This document shows positions 29,363 to 37,486 of a DNA stretch of 64,000 nt, one piece after another. How positions within the stretch are numbered: position 1 is the first letter of the stretch; each line of letters begins with the position of its first letter. Source of the DNA: JBKCUI01 sp052161605 (GTDB lineage: Bacteria; Planctomycetota; Planctomycetia; Pirellulales; Pirellulaceae). A model generated the notes under the pieces. The model did no database searches and was not told where the DNA came from. It saw nothing but the letters and a program-made list of their open reading frames with translations. The translations under genes and the position numbers were made by a program. The stretch lies in the NCBI GenBank assembly GCA_052161605.1, contig CP197409.1. One strand, given 5' to 3'.

Positions 29363-29491
29363 GGAACATTTTGGGGGAACATTTTGGGGACACACACCAA
29401 CCTGGGAGCAACCTGGGGGACACAGCATCTTTTGGGAGCAACCTGGGGGACACAGCATCTTTTTGGGTTTAGATGCTAGGGGGCACAGCAT
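29363..29491. repeat. Left repeat array of the transposase element
   Basis: GGAACATTTTGGGG occurs twice in a row (about 29363-29390). Next comes an exact tandem duplication of 30 bases at 29404-29433 and 29434-29463, each containing GGGGACACAGCAT followed by T-runs. A further degenerate GGGGCACAGCAT lies at about 29481. The inverted partner TGCTGTGTCCCC is at about 30938-30949 on the other side of the transposase. Confidence 0.8.
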
Positions 29492-29583
29492 GTTTGCAGG
29501 ATTTCCGGATTTAGGTAGGATTGCTGGTCACAAAAGCTATTCGGTTTATTTCCGGCTTATTCGTGATCTCATCGGAGGTTCTT

Positions 29584-30699
29584 ATGGCTCGCATTTCTCG
29601 CGTGGAAATCTTTGCACCGGACGAGGTGGCTATCGTTCACTGCGTCAATCGCACGGTCAGACGTTGCTTCCTTCTCGGGGAGGATCCCGTTACCGGTAAA
29701 AACTTCGATCATCGCAAAGCATGGATGGAGGTCGAACTCCGGAATCTGGCGAAATCCATGGGAATCGATCTGCTCGGCTACTCGATTCTTTCTAACCACT
29801 ATCACCTGATACTCCGCTCCAGGCCCGATATCGTCGCCACTTGGGACGACTCCGAAATCGCTAGGCGATGGTTGATGCTCTGCCCGAAACGCAAAAAGCC
29901 TGATGGCTCCGCAGACGAGCCCAACGAACTCGAACTCGATTCCATCCGATCGTCCCCCGCAAAGGTCAAGGAGATACGCTTGCGGCTAAGCGATATATCG
30001 TGGTGGATTCGGCTTCTGAGCCAGAAGATTGCTCAGAGAGCTAATAAGGCCGATGGCGAGGTCGGGAAATTTTGGCAGGCGCGTTACAAAGCTGTTCGAA
30101 TTCTCGACGAAACGGCTCTTTTGGCTTGTGCGGCCTATGTGGACCTGAATCCGATTCGGGCCGCGATGGCCGAGACGCTCGAGCAAAGCGACTACACGTC
30201 GATTCAACGAAGGATCGAGGATTTGAAGGAGCAAGCTAGCAGCAAAAGTGTCGAGGATCATTCTTCCGAACCGTCTCAACAACCAGAAACGAATTCCTCC
30301 CCTGCACCAAGTTTCGTAGGCCTAACGCGTTCGGCGTTTCTCGCACCGATCTGTTTGGGCCGCAGTGAAGAAGACCTTGGGGCCTGCCCAAGCTCCAACG
30401 GATACCGCGCCAGCGATAAGGGCTTTTTGGAGGTAAGCGTTGCAGGGTATATCGAGTTGCTAGATTGGACCGCAAGGCAGTTGGTAAAGGGCAAACGAGG
30501 AGCAACCCCAGCAGATGCCGCTCCGGTATTCGAACGCTTGGGACTCACGGAAGAAGTGTGGGTGGAGCTAGTACGGGACTTTGGCGCACTGTTTAGTGCG
30601 GTCGCGGGTAAACCGAAAGTGATTGACGCGACTAGGAGCCCTAAGCGGCAACAGCGTTACAACATCCGTCCGAGGACGCGGGAGCTGCTTCCGAGCTAG
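29584..30699 (+). CDS. REP-associated (Y1/HUH) transposase
   Basis: A 371-residue protein. The ATG at 29584 is chosen over an upstream TTG because GGAGG lies seven bases before it. It has the single-strand transposase motif as SNHYHLIL (H72 and H74), preceded by VAIVHCVNRTVRRCF. The C-terminal part of the domain, AYVDLNPIRAAM followed by a tyrosine in QSDYTSI, is the usual site of the catalytic helix. It is longer than typical RAYTs because of an internal helical region and a C-terminal extension after about residue 210. It appears intact. A decayed relative lies at 8120-8422. Confidence 0.85.
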   Translation: MARISRVEIFAPDEVAIVHCVNRTVRRCFLLGEDPVTGKNFDHRKAWMEVELRNLAKSMGIDLLGYSILSNHYHLILRSRPDIVATWDDSEIARRWLMLCPKRKKPDGSADEPNELELDSIRSSPAKVKEIRLRLSDISWWIRLLSQKIAQRANKADGEVGKFWQARYKAVRILDETALLACAAYVDLNPIRAAMAETLEQSDYTSIQRRIEDLKEQASSKSVEDHSSEPSQQPETNSSPAPSFVGLTRSAFLAPICLGRSEEDLGACPSSNGYRASDKGFLEVSVAGYIELLDWTARQLVKGKRGATPADAAPVFERLGLTEEVWVELVRDFGALFSAVAGKPKVIDATRSPKRQQRYNIRPRTRELLPS

Positions 30700-31067
30700 C
30701 TATTCGCGTCGCGGTAACGTAAGCCGAGCGCATAAAGCCCGCGCGTCCGCGATTTTCTTTTGGCTTTCCGACAAGAGCGGGGAAGCGGTCTGTTCTCAAC
30801 GTCTGCATTTTGGCTATTCCTATGGAATCGAGCTTCGCATGTGGGCTTGTTTCTGAACGAAGTGGTCCCTTTTGAGCGTCGACCGCTTTTTCGTATTTCT
30901 CAACAGCCGCTACAATTCGACGGTTCAAAAAAATGCTGTGTCCCCAAGCAGTCAGGATCAGATAAAGTAAGATTGTTTGCTGTCGCGGTGACCCTCACAT
31001 TTAGTCCGGTCGCGTGCTTTTGGATGAGTGGGTGGTAAGTAAAAGATTAAGATAAGGTTGAAAGACA
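30700..31067. other. Non-coding gap right of the transposase
   Basis: No credible gene. It holds the inverted ATGCTGTGTCCCC copy at about 30937 and, near its end, an AAGG element ahead of the ATG at 31068. The small frames seen here look random. Confidence 0.5.
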
Positions 31068-32504
31068 ATGGATCTCGCTCAAAGCATCATCGTATCTACA
31101 CTCATGTTGGGTTTGGGTTTCCTGCCGCCACACGCACAGGAAGCACTTAGTGCAATCGGAGACGATAACCAGAAACAAGAGATTTTATTGTTCAAGGTGA
31201 GGGTGATTGATCCGGATGGTTACCCTGTGGAGAATGCAAAAGTATTGCCTGTCGGATTGCGAACAACGCTTGAGCCTGCGAGCCATCGGGGCTGGAACCG
31301 GAAGCAATATGGCCCCGATGGGACTCCTATAACAAATGCTGACGGTGAAGTCGAGATTTCCTATCCAAAGAATGTCGGCGAAAATTTCGAGGTGGGTACG
31401 ATTACCATTTCCGTTACACACCCTGATTTCGTGACCTTTCGAGCGGATTTCAGAACGGGTCAGCAACCTGCTGAAGCCAAATTGCAACATGGGTTTCGTA
31501 TAGCCGCTACCGCAGTCGATTCGGCATCGGGCGAGCGAATTTCCTCTGACTTATATGGGTTGGTTAGTGGGGAGTCGCGTATGGCAGAGTGGAAACTTAC
31601 TGAAAATGGAACGCTCCTTTCTCCTGCGTTTGAGTCAGGCAAGATTTGGTTACGATTGATTCGAATCAGATCAGGAGAACCCAATCTGTTCAGTCAGTTG
31701 ATCGAAGTCAACTCTAGAGACCAAAGCCGGATAATGCTTCGCGATATCAAACTCTCGAAAGGTACACGAGTAACGGGACGTCTCGACGAGTCCGTAGCCA
31801 GACCAATAAAGAATGGGCGGGTCGCTGCCATGATCGTTAGACCGGCGAACGGAAATCAACGCGGCGATTGGAAATCGACATGGACTTGGTTTGAGCACAC
31901 TGCTCTGCTCGATGACGGGACTTTTGTATTTGAATCCTTACCATCAAATGAGATCCTGCAATTGATCCCGACTTGTGATGATTGGGTACCAAAGAGCCCG
32001 ACGCAAGCGGAGGTGCTGCCCCATTTCAAAGCCGAGGCCGAAGAGATGAGTGAGTACTTTACTTACCCCCAAGTGGTCCGGATAAAGGGCGCACAAACGG
32101 ATTCTGTATTGCATATGACACCAGCCACGTCGGTCCGGGTGACAGTCCTCGATAACGCCAGTCAACCAATTCCCGGAGCAAGAGTGGTTTCCTCCCCTAA
32201 TCAATATTGGTTCGAGTCGGGTTCGCAAATACTTGGCGAGGCATTCTCGATGTCGGATGCCTTGGTCAAATCACGGGAAGCTGGTGAGTACAATTGGGAA
32301 TGCAAAAATATCTACGCAGCCAACACAGACGAAAGCGGGGTCGCAATTCTAGCCTCTATGCCAACAGGTCGCTTCGTGCCCATAGCTGCCAGCAAGATGG
32401 GTTATAAAATGGAGTCGGATCGTCCTGGTATTGGCACGATGGTCCATCTCAAGGAAGAACAGGAAACAGAGGTGACCATCACCCTACTCCCGGTGGGGAA
32501 TTAG
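31068..32504 (+). CDS. Secreted protein with carboxypeptidase-like regulatory (Ig-fold) domains
   Basis: A 478-residue protein with a signal peptide (MDLAQSIIVSTLMLGLGFLPPHAQEA). At least two regulatory-domain-like beta units follow: VRVIDPDGYPVENAKVLPVG with ITNADGEVEISYP, and a later VRVTVLDNASQPIPGARVVSSPN with NTDESGVAILASMPTGRFVPIAASKMGY. Between them is a beta-rich region. Known: such modules are stability or adhesion domains and give no substrate. It lies alone beside the mobile element, and a copy of the element's repeat lies just after it, so it may be part of an accessory insert. Confidence 0.7.
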   Translation: MDLAQSIIVSTLMLGLGFLPPHAQEALSAIGDDNQKQEILLFKVRVIDPDGYPVENAKVLPVGLRTTLEPASHRGWNRKQYGPDGTPITNADGEVEISYPKNVGENFEVGTITISVTHPDFVTFRADFRTGQQPAEAKLQHGFRIAATAVDSASGERISSDLYGLVSGESRMAEWKLTENGTLLSPAFESGKIWLRLIRIRSGEPNLFSQLIEVNSRDQSRIMLRDIKLSKGTRVTGRLDESVARPIKNGRVAAMIVRPANGNQRGDWKSTWTWFEHTALLDDGTFVFESLPSNEILQLIPTCDDWVPKSPTQAEVLPHFKAEAEEMSEYFTYPQVVRIKGAQTDSVLHMTPATSVRVTVLDNASQPIPGARVVSSPNQYWFESGSQILGEAFSMSDALVKSREAGEYNWECKNIYAANTDESGVAILASMPTGRFVPIAASKMGYKMESDRPGIGTMVHLKEEQETEVTITLLPVGN

Positions 32505-32580
32505 TAAATTGAGACGATCCCGGAAAAAAGGACAGTACGTTTTTTGCTACAAGTCGTACTAGTTTGTCGGGGTTTCCGAT

Positions 32581-32603
32581 GGAACATTTTGGGGACACAC
32601 ACC
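32581..32603. repeat. Solo copy of the transposase-associated repeat
   Basis: GGAACATTTTGGGGACACAC plus ACC matches 29376-29398 exactly over 23 bases, in the same orientation, about 3.2 kb away. It looks like a solo repeat of the REP-type family mobilised by the 29584-30699 transposase. Confidence 0.8.
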
Positions 32604-32680
32604 GTTTCGATGCCGACCACGCCCCCCGGTTTATCCTAGCGCTTTCCTGCGTCCCCATTCTGTCCGTGATAAAAATTTCC

Positions 32681-32768
32681 ACACCGCCAGAGATAAGAGA
32701 AACGCAAGAGGATTGATGAGCAACGATTTTCTAGACAACTCTTGCGTCACTCTCATCTCTCGCGGTGT
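32681..32768. repeat. Imperfect 30-base inverted repeat (stem-loop)
   Basis: Arms 32681-32710 and 32739-32768 pair at 26 of 30 positions around a 28-base loop. The outer ends read ACACCGCC and GCGGTGT. No T-run follows. It could be a small non-autonomous element or a structured RNA; neither can be shown here. Confidence 0.65.
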
Positions 32769-33061
32769 AATCTATTGTTTTGAAGTGGGTTGGTGGGACT
32801 CAGACATATTCGATGCCGACGCTTAGATGTCTCTCCCTGCGAAAAACTGTTCAACAAAGAGAGGCTTGGCCCATTGATAACTGGGAACCAAGGGTACCTC
32901 GAAAGAGGTTCCAGCCGTTTTCGAAAAGAAACGTCGGCTATGCCTCATGCAGTTCCGCAAAATTTCTTGGCCCACGCACTTTTTCCGATGTCGTTCCTGA
33001 CACTTCCAGGTGGTACAAGGAAGTATAGACGATTCATTGATGCCATGACGGCATCACTCGC

Positions 33062-33107
33062 GAGGCAGAGCCTCCAAAGCAGGTCATTCCAAGGCAGAGC
33101 CGTGGAA
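33062..33107. repeat. Two AGA-loop palindromes (REP-like)
   Basis: GAGGC-AGA-GCCTC at 33062-33074, and a longer one at 33087-33107 with arms TTCCAAGGC and GCCGTGGAA around AGA, followed by ACGAG. The second has the same shape and the same single mismatch position as the palindrome at 46033-46055. Confidence 0.7.
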
Positions 33108-33383
33108 CGAGTTGTTCACTGGTGCGTTCAGCGAGAAGTCTCAAAATTTCGCCGAAATTCGGGCTTTTCGGGTGATGAGAAATTAAAGAGGTGCAAAATT
33201 TTGCATCAATGCTACTATATCTGAACTAGACTGTGCGTACGGCTCAGGCGACTCCTCTCTCTTCGCCTCGTCCTGAAGAACGGCTGCGGCCCTTGCGGAG
33301 CTTTGGTTCGTCCGTGACAAACCTCCCCGCCGACCAGTCGTCAACAAGCATGTTCGACTTACTTTGTGCAAGCACCGGTGACC

Positions 33384-36242
33384 ATGATCGATCTCAGACG
33401 AAAGTTGAATTCGAGCAAACTGACCAGTTGGCTCTTCACTGTCAGTTCTTTTGCGACTTTTGCAAATCGAGGGGGCTTTCTTAATAGTAAATCAAGCTTT
33501 TTCGCGGTGGCGTTGCTGTGCGCGGCGATCTCATTTTTGGCTTCGACCCGATCCCTCGAAGCAGCTCAAGATGACCAGCAGACCGTAGCTAGCGAGCAAA
33601 CGAACGTAGCCGACGCGAAGCCTTCTCAAGATTCCGCAGATGCCTCCAAGTCTACTGCCCCTGCGACCGTCATAATCAATGCGACCATCCACACGATGGC
33701 TGGCGACGTTCTCGCCAACGGACGGGTTGTCATCCGGGGCGGGCTCATCGAGGCCGTTGGGGGCGAAAGCTTGGAAATCCCGGCCGAATCCGAAATCATC
33801 GATGCCAAGAATTTGACCATTACCCCTGGATGGATCGATTTGAACAGTCAACTTTGGATGGCCGATCCGCCCGGTGATGCAGGCTCCTCCGACGGTAGCT
33901 TGCTCGCTACCGACTCTCTCGACCCCTTCGCGGAAGACTGGGCCGACGTGCTCCAAGCAGGTGTCACGACCGTATACGTGCAGCCGTCGTCGGCGGGCGC
34001 GATGAGTGGCCTAGGAGCTGCGGTTTCTGTAGCACCGGGGGCAAACGGCTCGTTGCAAATCCATAACCCAACTGCTGGTTTGCAAATGTCGTTTGGAACG
34101 GCGCCTTCTAACCGGGATCGTGCAGCACGATTCGAAGCCATCAAGCGGAATTTGCAAGGTGTCGTGGACTACAAGAAGAAATGGGACGACTACGAGAAAG
34201 CTGTAAAGGAAAAGGAAGAAGCGGACAAGAAGACAGAAACACCTAAGCAAGAAGCCGCACCGAACCAAGCGGAACCGGCCCCCCGAACGCCGGGCGAAGG
34301 TGTCGGACGTGGTCGGCGTGGCCCACCAGGCACTGGGGCTCCTGGCTCTGGGCCGCCAGGCTCAGGAGGCCCTGGCTCAGGACCGCCCAATTCGGGAACA
34401 CCAAACGCGGGTGGTACGCCTCCCACTGCGGATTCTCCATCAACATCTAAAGATGCATCGGGACCAGCATCCACGCCGACAACAAAAGAAGAGCCCAAGA
34501 AACTGGTCAAACCAGATAAAGACCTTGTTAAGGAGCGTCTCATCGGTGTCATCACTGGCAAAATCCCGGTACGCCTGGAAGTTCGCAATGCAAACGATGT
34601 TCGCTACGCGATGGAGCTCAAGACGACTTTTTCGGATGTCCAGTGGGTCTACGAGGGACTCGATCAACTCGGCTCGGCCTTGAACGACGTAAAGAAACTC
34701 AGAGCTCCCATCGTTATGGGGCCACTCTTTTCTCTCGGGATACCATCCAAGCAACAGGCTCAGCGGACCTCGCAATTGAAGGATTTAGTCAAGGGTTACG
34801 AAGGAGTTGTCGCTGTCCAAACGAAATCAAACTCCCGGATCGGTTCGCGAATGCTGAGAGAACACTTAGCCGCTGCGGAAGCACTGGGGGTTGATCGAGA
34901 TTCGCTCCTGCGATCTGTTACCGCCGATGCTGCTAGATTGATCGGATGTGATAAGCAACTCGGTGTCCTGGCAGCTGGTTTCAAAGCGGACTTAGTCGGC
35001 TTTGCTGGGGACCCACTCGATACCACATCGCCAGTCAGTCTCGTTGTGGTGGATGGCAAGCTGATCAAGCAACCGGAATCTGCCAAGGTCCTTGTCGCGG
35101 CGACTTCTCCGAGCTCGAAGTCTTACGAAGCTTTACAGGCACTCGCCAAGTCATCCGATGGTTTCTCATTGAAGTCCACGAATCTGCTTTTGGCGGATGG
35201 CCTTAAGGCAGGTGAAATCACGGTGGCCAACGGCAAGATTACACGCTTAGCAACGTCTGCCGACTCCGCGGCCGAATCGGGTGCAGAGGCTATCGACCTA
35301 GGAAACTACTTCGTTACACCAAGTCTTGGATCTGCTTATTCGACATTGGGACTAGATTCCAACACTCGAGGAACAGACTCCGATTCCTCACATCTGTCGG
35401 CGAATGATTTATCGCTTGCCGATCAGCAGCAGCTAAAGAAAATCGACGCCACAGGGTTGGGGTTAGTAGCCCTCACGACTTCCTCCAGTAATACCTTCGC
35501 CGGGCAACTGTCGGTGTTTTCTGTAGATCGAGATCGCAGCAGAGTTGTGGGCCAAGTTGCTTCGAAGATCGTGCTCACAAATGATGCCCGCAGCGTCGAT
35601 CGTTTCCCATCCAGTCTAGCCGGACAAGTGAAATTTGTGCGCGATACGTTTGAAGGCAAGCGGTTGCCGTCCCGGCTCTATGTTCCCGACGCGACCCTCT
35701 CGAAGATCGATGAGGCCAAGGGAGCAGTCATCGCCAAAATTCTAGATCAGAGCCAGTTGGTCTTGTTCCAAGTCAACGATGAAGCGGAGATCGAAGCAGC
35801 TTTGCGATTGGTTCGTGACTTCAAGTTGCGAGCCGCCTTTTTTGGTGCGAAGAACTGGGCTGGATATGCTTCTGAGCTTAAAGAGTCGGGGGTGGCGGTG
35901 ATCGCACTCCCAGTTAGAGATGCAGATTACCCGGTCTACATGGACGATTTGGTAACATGCCATCGTGCAGGCGTAGAAGTCTATTTCGGAGGTGACACCG
36001 GTTTGCAGATCCGAGCCACAGCAAGTCTCGCCGTCCGGCACGGTATGGATCCCGATTGGGCACGTTACGCAGTCACTCATGGACTTTCCAAGCTTTACCC
36101 GCAGGCCGCTGCGAGCACGGGGCTCCAAACCGACCAGTCGGCAGAGCTTTTGGTGTGGTCAGGAGATCCGCTTAACTTAACGAGCAAAATTGTGGCTAGA
36201 GTTTGCAACGGCAGCGTAGTTGTCAACGAGGAGAACGAATAA
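33384..36242 (+). CDS. Exported double amidohydrolase-like protein (gene 1 of 7), metal site lost
   Basis: A 952-residue protein from the ATG at 33384; in-frame GTGs at 33366 and 33378 are alternatives. A hydrophobic signal segment ends near SLEA. Domain A starts at ATVIINATIHTMAG, and where amidohydrolases have HxH it reads PGWIDLNSQLW. It is interrupted by a charged helix and a Pro/Gly-rich linker (roughly residues 280-360), then closes with FKADLVGFAGDPLD. Domain B starts at LLLADGLKAGEITVANGKI, its PSLGSAYSTLG also lacking HxH, and ends SAELLVWSGDPLN. Both halves therefore look catalytically dead as metal hydrolases. First gene of a seven-gene run; its stop overlaps the next start (TAATG). 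Confidence 0.85.
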   Translation: MIDLRRKLNSSKLTSWLFTVSSFATFANRGGFLNSKSSFFAVALLCAAISFLASTRSLEAAQDDQQTVASEQTNVADAKPSQDSADASKSTAPATVIINATIHTMAGDVLANGRVVIRGGLIEAVGGESLEIPAESEIIDAKNLTITPGWIDLNSQLWMADPPGDAGSSDGSLLATDSLDPFAEDWADVLQAGVTTVYVQPSSAGAMSGLGAAVSVAPGANGSLQIHNPTAGLQMSFGTAPSNRDRAARFEAIKRNLQGVVDYKKKWDDYEKAVKEKEEADKKTETPKQEAAPNQAEPAPRTPGEGVGRGRRGPPGTGAPGSGPPGSGGPGSGPPNSGTPNAGGTPPTADSPSTSKDASGPASTPTTKEEPKKLVKPDKDLVKERLIGVITGKIPVRLEVRNANDVRYAMELKTTFSDVQWVYEGLDQLGSALNDVKKLRAPIVMGPLFSLGIPSKQQAQRTSQLKDLVKGYEGVVAVQTKSNSRIGSRMLREHLAAAEALGVDRDSLLRSVTADAARLIGCDKQLGVLAAGFKADLVGFAGDPLDTTSPVSLVVVDGKLIKQPESAKVLVAATSPSSKSYEALQALAKSSDGFSLKSTNLLLADGLKAGEITVANGKITRLATSADSAAESGAEAIDLGNYFVTPSLGSAYSTLGLDSNTRGTDSDSSHLSANDLSLADQQQLKKIDATGLGLVALTTSSSNTFAGQLSVFSVDRDRSRVVGQVASKIVLTNDARSVDRFPSSLAGQVKFVRDTFEGKRLPSRLYVPDATLSKIDEAKGAVIAKILDQSQLVLFQVNDEAEIEAALRLVRDFKLRAAFFGAKNWAGYASELKESGVAVIALPVRDADYPVYMDDLVTCHRAGVEVYFGGDTGLQIRATASLAVRHGMDPDWARYAVTHGLSKLYPQAAASTGLQTDQSAELLVWSGDPLNLTSKIVARVCNGSVVVNEENE

Positions 36243-37486
36243 TGAAACGGTCACAATTTCTCTGGCTCCTCGCACTGAGTTTTTGTTTTAGTGCGACCAG
36301 TCAACCAAGGATCGAAGCAGCCTCGTTTGGCGACAGCGAGGAAGAAGCCAGCAGTCTGCTTTTGGTAAAGGCCAAACATGTCGTGCTCGGGACGGGAAAA
36401 ACCATCTCGCCGGGAGCTATATTGGTTCAGAATGGAAAGATCAAGCTGCTTGCACAATCTATCGAAGCCAGAGATGTCGAAACTGTGGAAGCGGAGTGGG
36501 TGATGCCCGGTATCGTCAATGCAGCCGCATCTTACGGAATAGCGGGTGGGACCTCGGAAATTTCGACCGAGGTTGCTCCTGATTTTTACACCTCGTTCTC
36601 GTTGAATCCGAACTCGCGAGATTTCCGCGAGGCGATCGACGAGGGAGTTACGACCGCTCACTTGTTGCCGGGTACTCAGAGCGTCATCGCAGGTTGCTCT
36701 AGCATTGTTAAGGTGAGTGGTGCCGGGGCAAAAGGCGATAAACCTCAAGTTCTAAGTGATAAGCATGGATTGACGATTGCGTTAAGTAGTGATCCGACGG
36801 CACGGAATCAAGCACGCGGGCGACCTGACACGATTTTTATGCGTCAACCGACGAATCGCATGGGGGTGGTCTGGATTCTGCGGAGTGCGTTGCACAGGAC
36901 GCAGAAAGATTTGCCCGCATCGTTTTTGAATGATGAGAGTCGCGAGATCATCGCGACGGCCATGAAAGGGGAACTGCCCATATACTCAGTAAGCCGCAAG
37001 GATGTTGACATCCGAAGCACATTTACGCTCCAGGATGAATTCGGCATTCGCCCGATCATCGTCGGAGGAGAAGAGGCGTACCGAATCATGGACGATATCG
37101 TGGAACGCAAGCCTGCGATTATCTACATTGACTTAACTTCGAGATCGAGCAGTTCCGCATTGAGAGGTCCCGAGGGAACGCAAAAGCGATGGAATGTGGC
37201 CAGCCAGTTCGCTGATGCCGAAATCGATTTCTGCTTGGCAGGTAGCGATCTGTTGGAACAAGCGAGATTTGCAACTCGCTTTGGATTAGCCCGAGATATC
37301 GCATTGCAAAGTATTACACTCAACCCAGCCAAGATTTTAAAGATCGATGGTCAAGTTGGATCGATCGAAGAAAGCAAAGATGCAGACTTGGTCGCGTTCA
37401 ACGGTGATCCTCTAGAGTTCACCTCAGCAATGGCATGGGTCATGGTCAACGGAAAAATTCATTCAGCGGAATCGGAGAAGAAATGA
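36242..37486 (+). CDS. Exported amidohydrolase-like protein (gene 2 of 7), metal site lost
   Basis: A 414-residue protein from the ATG at 36242, coupled to the previous stop. Signal peptide MKRSQFLWLLALSFCFSATSQPRIEA. The composite beta-sandwich and barrel order is kept: LLLVKAKHVVLGTGKTISPGAILVQNGKI, then WVMPGIVNAAASYG where HxH would be, then ELPIYSVSRKDVDIRSTFTLQDEFG (usual zinc histidine absent), and the closing GSIEESKDADLVAFNGDPLEF. The fold is clear but the metal ligands are missing. It overlaps the next gene's first possible start by ATGA. Confidence 0.85.
   Translation: MKRSQFLWLLALSFCFSATSQPRIEAASFGDSEEEASSLLLVKAKHVVLGTGKTISPGAILVQNGKIKLLAQSIEARDVETVEAEWVMPGIVNAAASYGIAGGTSEISTEVAPDFYTSFSLNPNSRDFREAIDEGVTTAHLLPGTQSVIAGCSSIVKVSGAGAKGDKPQVLSDKHGLTIALSSDPTARNQARGRPDTIFMRQPTNRMGVVWILRSALHRTQKDLPASFLNDESREIIATAMKGELPIYSVSRKDVDIRSTFTLQDEFGIRPIIVGGEEAYRIMDDIVERKPAIIYIDLTSRSSSSALRGPEGTQKRWNVASQFADAEIDFCLAGSDLLEQARFATRFGLARDIALQSITLNPAKILKIDGQVGSIEESKDADLVAFNGDPLEFTSAMAWVMVNGKIHSAESEKK

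Larger units (their letters stand above)
29363..30949 (+). mobile_element. REP-associated transposase element with flanking inverted repeats
   Basis: The intact transposase gene sits between a left array of GGGGACACAGCAT copies and one inverted copy, ATGCTGTGTCCCC, at about 30937-30949. A-rich and T-rich runs adjoin the repeats on each side. This resembles a REP/RAYT-type unit, in which a single transposase serves a genome-wide short repeat family. Exact ends are not certain, since such elements lack classic terminal repeats and target duplications. Confidence 0.6.
32505..33383. other. Repeat-rich non-coding stretch before the amidohydrolase operon
   Basis: It contains a 23-base exact copy of the transposase-flanking motif at 32581-32603, an imperfect 30-base inverted repeat at 32681-32768, and AGA-loop palindromes at 33062-33107. 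A 144-codon frame at 32790-33224 has no recognisable feature and crosses the palindromes, so I do not call it. The operon promoter probably lies in the last 150 bases. Confidence 0.55.

Noticed and set aside
29214..29453. 80-residue N-terminal extension of the isomerase-like protein
   Set aside because: It translates the GGGGACACAGCAT repeats; the ATG at 29213 gives a clean signal peptide.
29404..29463. CRISPR-like direct repeats
   Set aside because: Only two adjacent identical units without spacers, next to a REP-type transposase and with no cas genes.
30641..30928. 95-codon minus-strand frame after the transposase
   Set aside because: It overlaps the end of the transposase gene on the other strand and shows no conserved pattern.
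32790..33224. 144-codon frame before the amidohydrolase operon
   Set aside because: It has no domain, runs through REP-like palindromes and has an odd composition; treated as non-coding.
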